Position numbers and translations under genes: made by a program | DNA from: Eutreptiella sp. 'Long Island Sound 2002' | Lineage: Eukaryota; Euglenozoa; Euglenophyceae; Eutreptiales; Eutreptiaceae | Direction of reading: 5' to 3' | Length of the DNA stretch: 64,000 nucleotides | Assembly: GCA_964036045.1 (NCBI GenBank) | Contig: OZ038382.1 | Location: 147,634,961-147,698,960, forward strand | Notes under the pieces: generated by a model | Databases searched by the model: none | Told to the model about the DNA's origin: nothing | The model's input: only the letters and a program-made list of their open reading frames with translations | Part shown: piece by piece, positions 22,168 to 31,481 of the stretch | Numbering within the stretch: the first letter of the stretch is position 1 | How the letters are laid out: each line of letters begins with the position of its first letter

Positions 22168-25045
22168 TAGTGCAAGTGGGGGCAGGCCAGCCCGAACCCC
22201 GTGGGCTCCCCCGTGGCACCGCCCTACTGGTGGCCACGGGGGTGCCGCACGACCCACACATGGCGGTACACGCGCTGGAGGACCAGCCGGAGGACACAGG
22301 ACACCTGGTGGTGCACCAGCGTGGGGGCCCGGCGTGGCTCAAGGAACATGTGACGGCGCTACGGTCCCGGGCAAGCACGGTCGCCGGAGCGGAGATCCGG
22401 CTGCACGACCACCCGGCGATCAGCCCAGGCGACACCAGGGCGCTGAGCGTGGACCAACTGACCCCCAGCCACCCCGACGTCCGTGGCACTCCGCCGACCT
22501 CAACGCGGGATGGCTCAGCCCCACCGGATACTACTGGATCCCGGAGGCCTGGGGACACACCTCCTCTGACGCGTCCGGGGGCGGACCCTGCAAACACGCC
22601 ACCAGCGTCGCTCTCGCCGCCAACCTCACCCGCACGTGGGCGGTGGCCATCTCGGGCACGGTGCCCGACGGGGAGGGGGTGGCCGCCTCCCTCCCCCTAC
22701 AATACGGTGCCCACAGACCATGGGTCCACACGGTGGACGCCGAAGTCATCCTCCACCTCCTGCGGCACGCAGATCGCGAACGAACCACGGGGGTCCCCGC
22801 GGGCGCAGCGAAGGTGGTCAACCAGATGCCCCTGAGGTGGCTCCGGGACGGCCTGTGCGCGCGAGGGCAACACGCCGGGCACCCGTTCTGGTACGTCCGA
22901 GCCACCTCGCACCACAGTGACGCCCTACTGCACAAGGCGGACTGGGGGGCGTCCCAGGACACCGTCCTGCGGAACACGCCCCCGGACCCTGGCCACGCCC
23001 AACTCATTGTCGCCGGCCGTGACGGCCATCTCGATCTACGGCCCCCCACGATGCGGGTGCTCGGCGAGGTCGCGCAACGGGCGCAGACGGACCATGCGCT
23101 GATGCACCGGGGACACACACCTTTGGGCGCGGCCCACGCCACGGCCTACGTCCATGCCCGGGACCTCACCGCGGCGGCCACCAACCGCCGGGCGCTGCGG
23201 GCCCGAGATGGCCACACACCGGTGCAGCGCAGGCTCCGCGTCCGGAAGGAGCGGCTCTCCGGCGTCGCCATCGTCCCACAACCGTGCCTTTTCTGCGGCG
23301 GCCCGGAGGAGACCCAGGTGCACATGCACGTGGGATGCACCCATTCACGGCTCCTCTGGCCCCACTACCGCCAGGCGGTATACGAGGCGGCCCGCCACCT
23401 CCCACCTGGGGACAAGGCCCTGTGGGTGGCCTCGTGGCGCTCCGCAGGCGCCACGTGGACGGAGGTGTTCTGCTCCGGACTGGTGCCCGAGGACGCGGAG
23501 GCGCAGCTCCGCGCCATAACCCGATACGACCCGCCGGGAGGGACCTCGGTGGACGATTTCCTCCACCACATGGTCCGGCTGGGGGACTTCGCGTGGGAGC
23601 TTCGCAACCACCGGCTGGAGCAACTCCTCCGCGAGCCCCAGAGCGCGGCGGCCCGGGCGCACCGGTGGCTCACTGCGGCGGAGGGCGACCACCCTCCCCC
23701 TCCCCCGCGCCCTGACAAGGACTTCGTAGCCTCCCTCCGTGTTGTGAATGGCACTCTGGGGTGCCCGCCCCAAGAGAGCCCCCACCCGTACCAGGACCTG
23801 CCGGGGGGGTTCTCGAGGCACCTACAAGACGCCCTCTTCCCACCGTGGATCATCGGGCGCGGCTCCATGACCGCATGGGAGGCGCGCATCGTGGGGGAGA
23901 AGTGGGCGCGGGAGTGGAGCCGGTGGTGCGCCGCCACGCGCGCCCCGGAGACCCCTGCGCAACGATACGCCGCCATCCCGCTCCGGTGGTGGGGGCCGGA
24001 CACCCGGCCGAGACCCAGGATGATCCGCGGGGCGGGGCCTGACCACCCGTGGGATGCGGCGACGGGGGAATGGCTGCAGGCGGCCCCGGGGCCGCAAACG
24101 GGATGGACTGGGGACGTGTCCTCACTCGTCAGGACACCCGTCCCGCCCCGCATCGTCCTTCGAGCCGCCAACGTGCTCCGGGCTACATAGATACGCTCGT
24201 GGGGACACGCTGCGGCCACCGTCCGGTGGCACCCCCCGGAGGACGGGGCCACCCAACTCACCGTGGCGCACTTCAAAGCTGGGGGGCCGGTATACGACGA
24301 CGCCCTGTCCCGGCTGGGCGACACCCAGGGGCCCCTGCTCCTCATGCTCCCCACCGGCTTTGCAGCCGCGCTGCGCCAGGAGCTAGACAGCTGCAAAGGG
24401 CTGCGAGTGGGGTGGGAGGCAGTCGCGGACGGCACCCTGCTGGCCCTCCTCCACAGAGACACCGCGAACGGGTGCCAATGGGATGCGCTGACGCCCCACC
24501 TCACCGTGCGCCACGTGTACATGGCGAGCCCCCCCCAGGGGCACCCCCGCCCGGCGTGGGACGACCTCATCGCCGCCTTCCACGACCACGGGATCCTCCC
24601 CGACGACACGTGGCAGGAGGTCCAGCGGAAGACGCTTGGCAAGGACTACCGGCGCCGCGTCCGCGCCCGCCTGCTGAAGATCCGGGACCCCCTCCGACAG
24701 AGGTGGGACAACCTCTGGCTCCGCCATCTCGACCCTTGGTCGCCGCCCTCTCACCTCCCACACACCTGCGGACTCTGCGGAGAATGTGACACGGTGTCCT
24801 CCGCAGCGTCGACAGGCGCCAACAGGTGCGCGCGGTGCGCCCAGGTAGCCGCGTGCCCCTGGCCCGAACCTCCCGCAGGCCCGCGCAGGCGCACAGAGGA
24901 GGAGGCTTTGCGCCGGCGCATCGAGGGGGCACAGACCCCCTCGCACGAACAAGCGGGCCCCGCGGGCGCTGCCCTTCTGTGGATCCACGTGCACCTGCGG
25001 GACCCCACATCCGTTGCGCACCTGTCGCACGTGTTCGCCCCCTAA
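22168..25045 (+). pseudogene. LINE-A ORF2, 3' half: RNase H-like region and C-terminal zinc finger
   Basis: Continuation of ORF2 after a frameshift near 22160; the frame changes again near 22470. From there a 618-codon frame runs to TAG at 24188-24190 and continues in frame to TAA at 25043-25045. Around 22545-22960 I see an RNase H-like pattern (TSSDASGG, HTVDAEVIL, then HHSDALLHKADWGAS). This is plausible but not certain. At about 23285-23340 is the CCHC finger typical of LINE C-termini (CLFCGGPEETQVH...C). A second Cys cluster (CGLCGEC...CARC) lies near 24770-24840. RNase H downstream of RT places LINE-A with the I/Tad/LOA-like groups rather than classical L1. The lesions may be real decay or indel errors in G/C runs. 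Confidence 0.7.
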
Positions 25046-25084
25046 CCTTCACCCGCCGCCGCCCTTTGCAGAGCCCGCAGCACC

Positions 25085-26317
25085 ATGCCACGCCGACGGG
25101 GGGATGGGCCGGAGCACACCAGGGCCCGCCGCAGAGCGCAGGAGGCGGCCGTCCGGGGCCTGGTGGCGGACGCGGTGGCGGAGGCACACGAAGCGCACGC
25201 TGCCGCACGGTGTGACCTGGAGGGCAGTGCGAGGGCTTTCCTCAACGAGACCGCCCTCCCGGCCGTCCGCGCCCTGAACGGAGCGGGGGCCCCTACGCTG
25301 CTCCCGACAATGCACCGGATCGTGAACGCCGTCCGCCCGGGGTTCATCAGCCCGGAGGCGGCCCTCTACGGGCACTGGATGGAGTGGCGCGAGTCCAATC
25401 GGTCGGGCCGGCGCCTGTCCATGGGGGACACCCTGCGGCTGACGGGAGCAGGGTCTGCCATGTCCCTCCGCAGTAGCGCCCCAGCCCTGCTACACGCCCT
25501 CAGGACGCGCTACCCCGGGGACGCGGCCCCGTACCTGAACCAGGCGCGGGCCACGTACCCGGGAGGAGTGTCCGAGCTGGATGCGGCGCTCCACCTTCTA
25601 CACCCGCCGGACAAGGACCTGGAGGTGGGCGAGGTCACGGTGTTCGTGGAAGGCGCGGACGAGGCGTCCGCCCGCCCCCGGCCGACCAACCCGGTGTACG
25701 ACGGCACCAGGCCTACCCCCCCGTACGCCGTCGTCTACGAGGCGTTCCCCAGGGAGCCCACTTGGTGCCCCGCCCTCCCGCCGGCGACGCACGCGCCCCG
25801 CGGCTGGGCTAACCCAGACCTGTCCCCCCCCCTCTCGAGGACCAGGGGTGCCCACCACAGGGGGCAGGTCCTCTGGCAGGAGTGCCCTGGCACCCCCCTG
25901 CTCCTCCTCGTCGTCGCGACCCGCGGGGACCCGGGGCGGATCCTGGGGATCACCCCCACCCACCTCTATGGGGCAACACCCGTACCCCGCCCCCCCCTCC
26001 CGGCGCCCGCGGCGCGGGACGGAGTACACACCTTCCTGCGAACAGAGGAGGTCACCGCCGTTACGGGGGTCCACCTGTTGCGGCTCCCCCCGACACCGCT
26101 CGATGACCCCCGGGGGCCCAGGGCCCTGGGCCCCGCCCCAGACTGGGAGCTGTGGTGCGACGCATGGGCCGCGTGGCTCCCCCGCCTCGCCTCCCGATGC
26201 CGGTGGATGGCCGCAGGCCCCCGGCCGTGCGGGGCTGACGCCACAGCCGGCCCCCCACCCCCTCCCCCCCTCCCCCCCGCAGAGCACCACACGGCACTGC
26301 CCACGGCACGGCAATGA
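25085..26317 (+). CDS. LINE-A ORF3, unknown protein
   Basis: An intact frame of 410 codons starts 39 bases after the ORF2 stop. The N-terminus is basic and helical (MPRRRGDGPEHTRARRRAQEAAVRGL...). The middle looks globular (ALYGHWMEWRESNRSG, MSLRSSAPALLHALRTRYPG). The C-terminal third has spaced Trp residues (WELWCDAWAAWLPRL) and ends in a poly-Pro tail. I recognise no family. An additional ORF downstream of RT is rare in non-LTR elements. Its lack of stops in a copy where other ORFs are broken suggests either selection until recently or chance in GC-rich sequence. The TGA overlaps the ATG of ORF4. Confidence 0.6.
   Translation: MPRRRGDGPEHTRARRRAQEAAVRGLVADAVAEAHEAHAAARCDLEGSARAFLNETALPAVRALNGAGAPTLLPTMHRIVNAVRPGFISPEAALYGHWMEWRESNRSGRRLSMGDTLRLTGAGSAMSLRSSAPALLHALRTRYPGDAAPYLNQARATYPGGVSELDAALHLLHPPDKDLEVGEVTVFVEGADEASARPRPTNPVYDGTRPTPPYAVVYEAFPREPTWCPALPPATHAPRGWANPDLSPPLSRTRGAHHRGQVLWQECPGTPLLLLVVATRGDPGRILGITPTHLYGATPVPRPPLPAPAARDGVHTFLRTEEVTAVTGVHLLRLPPTPLDDPRGPRALGPAPDWELWCDAWAAWLPRLASRCRWMAAGPRPCGADATAGPPPPPPLPPAEHHTALPTARQ
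26314..26317 (+). promoter_or_regulatory. ATGA overlap of ORF3 stop and ORF4 start
   Basis: ATG (26314-26316) and TGA (26315-26317) share two bases. AUGA and UAAUG overlaps drive termination-reinitiation in some LINEs and in caliciviruses; the same use here is an inference. A second ATG directly follows at 26317. Confidence 0.4.
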
Positions 26318-26742
26318 TGCACCAGGAGGTAGTGGGAAGGGCGCGCCTGCCACCACGCATGCCTACCAGGGTAACAGTGATGGCAGACTCCGATGGGTCC
26401 CCCCAGCGGGACGACCGCCACCACCGCCGGTCCCGCTCCCGCTCCCCCGTCTCCTCCCCGGAGTGGACGGGGGAGACCCTCGCGGAGCGCGAGGAGCGGA
26501 GGCTGGCGGAGGCGGCGGTGCTGGTCGGGCCGCCGCCGCCGGCCTGGGAGCCTGGGCCAGCCGGGACGGCCGCCCCCGCCGCCCAAGCAGCCAGCCCCGC
26601 CGCCCCGCCCCGCCCAGACGCGCAGGAAGCGGAGACCGCAGCGAGCCACGCCACGGCCCCGACCGCGGCCCCCGGCACGCCGCCGGCACGGGGGGCAGCC
26701 CCGGCGCAGGAACCGGGCGCATCGCCGAGGGCTGCCGCAGCC

Positions 26743-27216
26743 GCAGAGGAGAGCAAGAAGGGCGCGCGAGGGGTTGCGACCGCACGGGCCACGGCCGCCT
26801 CGTCGGCGGCCGCCGCGTCAGCGAAGGAGAGCGGGGAGGGCGCGCGAGGGGCTGCGGCCGCGACCCCGGCGGGCCGCGACATCACCTCGGCCGGCCGCGC
26901 CGCGACCTCCAGCACGCCGCGAACGCGGGGGACGGACCCCGCACAGGCCGCTGGCGCCTCGCCGGCGGCCGCCGCGGCAGCAGAGGAGAACGAGGAGGGC
27001 GTGCGAGGGGTTGCGACCGCGGCCACGGGCGCCTCGTCGGCGGCCGCCACGGCAGCGAAGGAGAGCGAGGAGGGCGCCTGAGGGGCTGCGGCCGCGACCT
27101 TGGCGGGCCGCGACACCGCCTCGGCCGGCCACGCCGCGGCCCCCAGCACGCCGCGCAAGCGGGGGAAGAACCCCGCACGGGCCGCGGACGCCTCGCCGGC
27201 GGCCGCCGCAGCAGCA
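26743..27216 (+). repeat. Two 237-bp in-frame repeats within ORF4
   Basis: Unit 1 begins at 26743 (AEESKKGARGV) and unit 2 at 26980 (AEENEEGVRGV). Each is 79 codons and shares GAAAAT.AGRD and ASPAAAAA blocks. The period is a multiple of three, so the protein frame is preserved. Confidence 0.7.
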
Positions 27217-28566
27217 GCAGTGGGCAGGGAGAGCGCGAAGTACCGCGCCCACGCCAACCCCACCCACACCCACACCAGCCCCCCCAAGCCGTTCCCCCCA
27301 AAGCCCTTCCCCCCGGGGCGGGAGCGGCACGTTCGCCCCCCGACGCGCAAGCGCTCGCCGCCGGGCGTCACGCTGCCGCAGCTGCACAGGCAGCGGGACG
27401 CCCGGCGAGTGGTCCAGGAAGGGCGCAGCAGCGGGGGGGAGCAGAGCGCAGGCAGCGCACGGCGCGACTCGGGGCAGGGGACCGGGAAGGGGCCAGGGCA
27501 CGGGAAGGGCGCGCAGGGGCGCGGGCAGGGAGCCCAGGTGCAGGGGGCAGGGCGAGGGGAGGTGGGAGAGCGAGCGGGCCAGGCCGTGGGGGACGGGAGG
27601 CGGGACCCGCGACACGGGCAGGGGGCTGGAAAGGGGCCCAAGGGCAAGGGCAAGGGCGCCGCGGGCCCCAAGGGACAGGCGGGACGGGGCATGGCAGCCC
27701 AGGGGGGAGGACGGGGCAAAGGGAGGGGGGCAGAGGGCGGGGCGCCCCCGCAGCCGGACGTGCAGCCGGTGAGGTGCATCCCCCCCGGCATCCAACAGAT
27801 GCCGCCACACCACACCCACCACCACCACCACCGCCACCACCACCACCTCTACAACATCGACCCCGACGCCGGCGAGCTCGTCCCCCCCCAACCCCCACGA
27901 CACCAGCACCATCAAGCCCCCCCCGCGCCGAGGGCGGAGCCGGCGCGGATGGCCTCGGCGGAGGGGGGACGGGGCGCCGCATCGGCGCCGCAGGCGCAAG
28001 GGCAGCGAGGGGGGCCGGCACGGGGGGCGGAGGAGGGCCGGCGATGGGACCGGGACTGGGGCGCGGTCCCGGACCCTCTGGGGGAGGAGACCCTCCCCCT
28101 GGTCGGGGAGGTGTACGGGTGGTTGTGCTGGGCCAACCAGGGGACCTCCAGGAGGCCGAGGAACCGGCCCTTCGATGCCGTGCTCCTCCGGAGGGACGGA
28201 GGAAACCGAGAGGTACCCCCGGGGGGGTGGGCAGCCCCAGAGGACCATGAGAGGGTCCTCAGGTCAGTGATCCGGGCGGCGTGGCCCGACAGGGAGCCAA
28301 CGTGGCCGGCCTTCCTGGAAGAGGGAGCGGTGCTCCGCATCACGGACGCCGACGCCAACAACTGGCTCCCCCGGGCTTTGCGCAGCGCCCTCGCCCACTG
28401 GCGCTACCGCCGGCACAACCCGCAGCCGCCGCAGCCCCAGCCCCCACAGAAGCGGCGGCGCAGGTGATGGCACAGACGGCGGATACGAGAGAGTGGGGGG
28501 GGGGGCTGGGCCCCCCGACCCACGCCCCCCCCACGGTACGGCACGGCGCATGAGAGCGTGCCACCT

Positions 28567-29829
28567 CCCGCGGGAGGGAGTGCGGAGACAACGAGCGCAG
28601 GGGGGAACCTGCTGCCCCGCAGCCCGCCAACCACTAACCGCTAACCCTCACGGCCAGCCCCGGCCGGCCAGCGCCGCGCAACAACGGCCGGGGGGATGAG
28701 GGGCCCCAGCGAGGGCCTGCACGAGGATCTGGCTCTAGGTAGAGGGGGGCGGGGGAAGGGCGTGCCAGGACTGCCATGCCGCCCCCCCCCCGGCCGTCAG
28801 GAGGCGTTGCCAGGGGACCAAAGGCCCCCCCCCCACTCCCCCCCCCCCCTCTCACACAGGCCCGAGAGCGGGCGGGGGGGCGGCCCCCCCCCCCTCTCCG
28901 CACCCACCCCAGCTGGGGAGCCACAGGCGCGGCCCTCCGCCCCCCCGGGTCTGGGGGGGCGCCCCCCCCCCAGAAGGGCCGGCGACGTGGTGGGGGGAGC
29001 GGCGGCTGGACCTGCTCCCGCGAGCCCACACCGGCGTGCCGGAGCAACGCGCACAACGGAACAGGAAGGAGGCCGCGCCCCACATGACCCTCCCGTAACC
29101 ACAGCTCACTCAGGGATGACAGAGGGGGGGTTCAGGTCTGCTAGGGCCCCCGGGGGAGCGGTCCACGGGCAGCCCCTCACCCCGCGGGAGGGAGTGCGGA
29201 GACAACGAGCGCGGGGGGGAACCTGCTGCCCAGCAGCCCGCTAACCACTGACCGCTAACCCTCACGGCCACCCCCGGCCGGCCGGCGCCGCGCGACAACG
29301 GCCGGGGGATGAGGGGCCCGAGCGAGGGCCTGCGCGAGAATCCGGCACTCGGTAGAGGGGGGCGGGGGAAGGGCGCGACCCCCCGGCCGATTGCTGGCCC
29401 CCGGGGCCAGGACTGCCATGCCGCCCCCCCCCCGGCCGACAAAAGGCATCGCCAGGGGACCACAGGGCCCCCCCAACTCCCCCCCCCCTCCCACACAGGC
29501 CCGAGAGCGGGCGGGGGGGCGGCCCCCCCATCCCCCCCCCCCCGCACCCACCTCAGCTGGGGAGCCACAGGCGCGGCCCTCCGCCCCCCCAGGGCCGGGG
29601 GGGCGCCCCCCCCCTCAGGAGGAACGGCGATGCGGTAAGGGCAACGGCGGCTGGACCTGCTCCCACGAACCCACACCGGCGTGCAGGAGCAACGCGCACA
29701 ACAGAACGGGAAGGAGGCCGCGCCCCACATGACCCTCCCGTAACCACAGCCCACTCCGAGGTGACAGAGGGGGCGTTCAGGTCAGCTGGGGCCCCCGGGG
29801 GAGCAGTCCACGGGCCGCCCCTCACCCCC
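28567..29829 (+). repeat. Tandem duplication, period about 614 bp
   Basis: Sequence starting CCCGCGGGAGGGAGTGCGG at 28567 recurs at 29181. The two units match over most of their length with scattered differences and length changes in C/G runs. The second unit ends near 29829, where GTCCACGGGC.GCCCCTCACC recurs. Confidence 0.75.
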
Positions 29830-30448
29830 CCCCACCCCGGGGCGGCACTTCAGCCCGGACCGCATGCGCGCGCCGGAAGGGAGCGCGCCGGCGACACGGA
29901 GAGGGCCAGAAAGGAGTACCGCAGGCCGCCGCCCGGAGCGAGAGCAGGGAGGTCGCGGCGCGACACCCCCCCCCCCCCGCCCCCCCACCAGCCCGCCAAC
30001 CGCGGGGGCCCCGGCCCCCACCCCCCGAGGCAGGGGGGATGGCCCCCCTCCGCCCGAGAGGGGAGCCGGAGTGTGACCCGCCCCCCCGCCCCAGCCGCCG
30101 GCTCACATGGGGGCCGCGAAGAACAAGCGGGCCCACGCCTGCGCACCGGGACGCCGCACAGATCGTACCCAGAGAAGCCCGGTGAGCACGAACCGGAGTG
30201 GTATGGGGGGCCACGCCCCCATGGACAGCACAACGCCAGTGACGCCCGCTTTGTTGCCTGCCCAGGGAAGGCAGAAGGACAGAAAGAGGCAGAGCGACCC
30301 CCCACCCTACGGGCCCCGCCCTGGCCGCACAGCCGGAGGAAACGGCGCACGCCCCCCCCCCCCCCCAGCCCGCCCCCCAGCATAAGAACGCCATGGACCC
30401 GCCCCGCGGCGCGCAGCCCCCACAGGGACAGAGCAGGGCCCCCACACC

Positions 30449-30600
30449 CGCACGCCCGCGCCCACAACGCGGACCCCGACAGCCCACCCAGTGGACGAGC
30501 AGTCGCGGGAGGAGGAGCGCAAGACCCCAGACGCCCCACGCAACGGTCGAAGGCACCCCCCCGGGGACGCCCTGCCGCCGCCCCCACAACCCCAAGCCAA
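30449..30600 (+). repeat. Diverged copy of the LINE-A 5' repeat unit
   Basis: It shares ordered blocks with the units at 11804 and 12016: ACGCCCGC, CAGTGGACG, CAGACGCCCC, and AAGGCACCCCCCCGGGGACG-type sequence. Similar sequence at both ends may reflect end-to-end template jumping or ancestral terminal repeats. Confidence 0.45.
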
Positions 30601-31423
30601 GTAGGGGGGAACCGGGACCGGACCGCCCCCCCCCAAGCACGCCAGACGGAGCAAGGGACCGGGGCAGGACACGCGGAGGGGCACGGACCACGTGGAACGG
30701 CCCTACCAGCGCCCAGTGCCGGGACCACGCGAGATGCGCGCGCCACACCACCCAGCGGGGGGGGGAGCGGACACCGCGAGAGCGCGAGCGCACACACACG
30801 AAAGGGACACGCGGGGACTACCGAAAGGGCAACCGGACCGAGCGCGCGGAACGCACAGACCGCATGGAATGGCGTACCAGCGAGCGAGGGTAAGGGACAC
30901 CCGGACGGGACGGCCCGCCACACGCAGCGCGGAACACGCGGGGCGGGGAGGGGGAAACGAAAGAGACACGACGCCAGGTGCCGGCCCGAACCCCCCCGAA
31001 CCGGCCGCGAGCGCCGCGCACACACAGACGGGGCACTGCGCCCGCCAAGGCAGTAGTGGCGCACAGCGCCACGTCCCAACCCCTAGGCTAGGCAGCCTCG
31101 GCGCCAGCCCAAGGGGGTCCCACTGGCGACAAGCCAGTAGCACGGGCCCGGCGGCGCCGGCGCCCCGGGCGACCACGCATTAGGGGGGCGACGCAGTGGG
31201 TAAGCGCCCGCAGCCACGGCTGCGAATTGATGCACTGACCGGGGAGTGGCGAAACGGGGACGCCGGGGAAGGACGGGGCTCCGAGCTCTGTGAACCCGGG
31301 GGACTCCGCCACCAGGCAGGAGGTGCGTCTTGGAGGGCCCCCCACTAGGACCCGGTGGGGAGGATATCACCTGGCCCGACCAGGTGGCCCCCCGGGGCCG
31401 AAAGGCGTCTAGTACCCGCAAAA

Positions 31424-31443
31424 TCAAACCTCAAACCTCAAAC
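31424..31443 (+). repeat. LINE-A 3' tail, (TCAAACC)3
   Basis: Three 7-bp units directly before the right target duplication. Simple-repeat 3' tails mark several non-LTR groups. The G-strand version (GGTTTGA) is close to, but not the same as, the TTTAGGG telomere repeat of many algae and plants. Confidence 0.7.
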
Positions 31444-31481
31444 CTGTTATTTACAGATATTTTTGCGGGAACCCCGATGAA
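31444..31481 (+). repeat. Right target-site duplication of LINE-A (38 bp)
   Basis: Partner of 11766-11803, 36 of 38 bases equal. LTR sequence continues directly from it (GGGTCAGATTTCATCAG...), matching copy c. Confidence 0.85.

Larger units (their letters stand above)
26314..28467 (+). pseudogene. LINE-A ORF4, RS/Ala/Gly-Lys-rich protein with C-terminal domain
   Basis: One frame of about 717 codons is broken only by TGA at 27079-27081. The equivalent codon in the preceding repeat unit is CGA, so this is a C-to-T nonsense change. Order: an RS dipeptide segment (HHRRSRSRSPVSSPEW, about 26415-26465); Ala-rich tandem units of 79 residues (26743-27216); a Gly/Lys/Gln-rich basic stretch (GKGPKGKGKG); a His run (HHHHHRHHHH, about 27812-27850); and a globular C-terminal domain (about 28070-28420, VYGWLCWAN, AAWPDREPTWPAFLEEG). 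The protein is likely a nucleic-acid or RNP binding factor. LINE-B encodes a protein of the same plan, which supports a conserved role. Confidence 0.6.
11804..31443 (+). mobile_element. LINE-A, giant four-ORF non-LTR retrotransposon
   Basis: A GC-rich block is bounded by a 38-bp target duplication and ends in a (TCAAACC)3 tail, as expected for target-primed reverse transcription. Subtracting the nested 12215-14641 insert leaves about 17.2 kb: 5' monomer-like repeats, ORF1 (zinc fingers), ORF2 (APE endonuclease, RT, RNase H-like region, zinc finger), ORF3, ORF4, then 3 kb of repeat-rich 3' sequence. Usual non-LTR elements are about 4-9 kb with one or two ORFs, so size and ORF number are exceptional. 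Several stops and frameshifts show the copy is inactive. The two mismatches in the duplication suggest moderate age. The single-insertion reading rests on the duplication plus uniform composition. Confidence 0.82.
28468..31443 (+). other. LINE-A 3' region, GC-rich and non-coding
   Basis: About 3 kb with many runs of 6-14 C or G. Long open frames exist on both strands, but they are a by-product of composition: low complexity, no conserved motif, and overlap in several frames. It contains a 614-bp tandem duplication, a segment related to the 5' repeats (about 30449-30600) and the 3' tail. Confidence 0.6.

Noticed and set aside
28493-31183. Many long open frames on both strands (up to about 430 codons)
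   Set aside because: They overlap in up to six frames, are Pro/Arg/Gly/Ala low complexity and follow from extreme GC content; no motif or conserved start.
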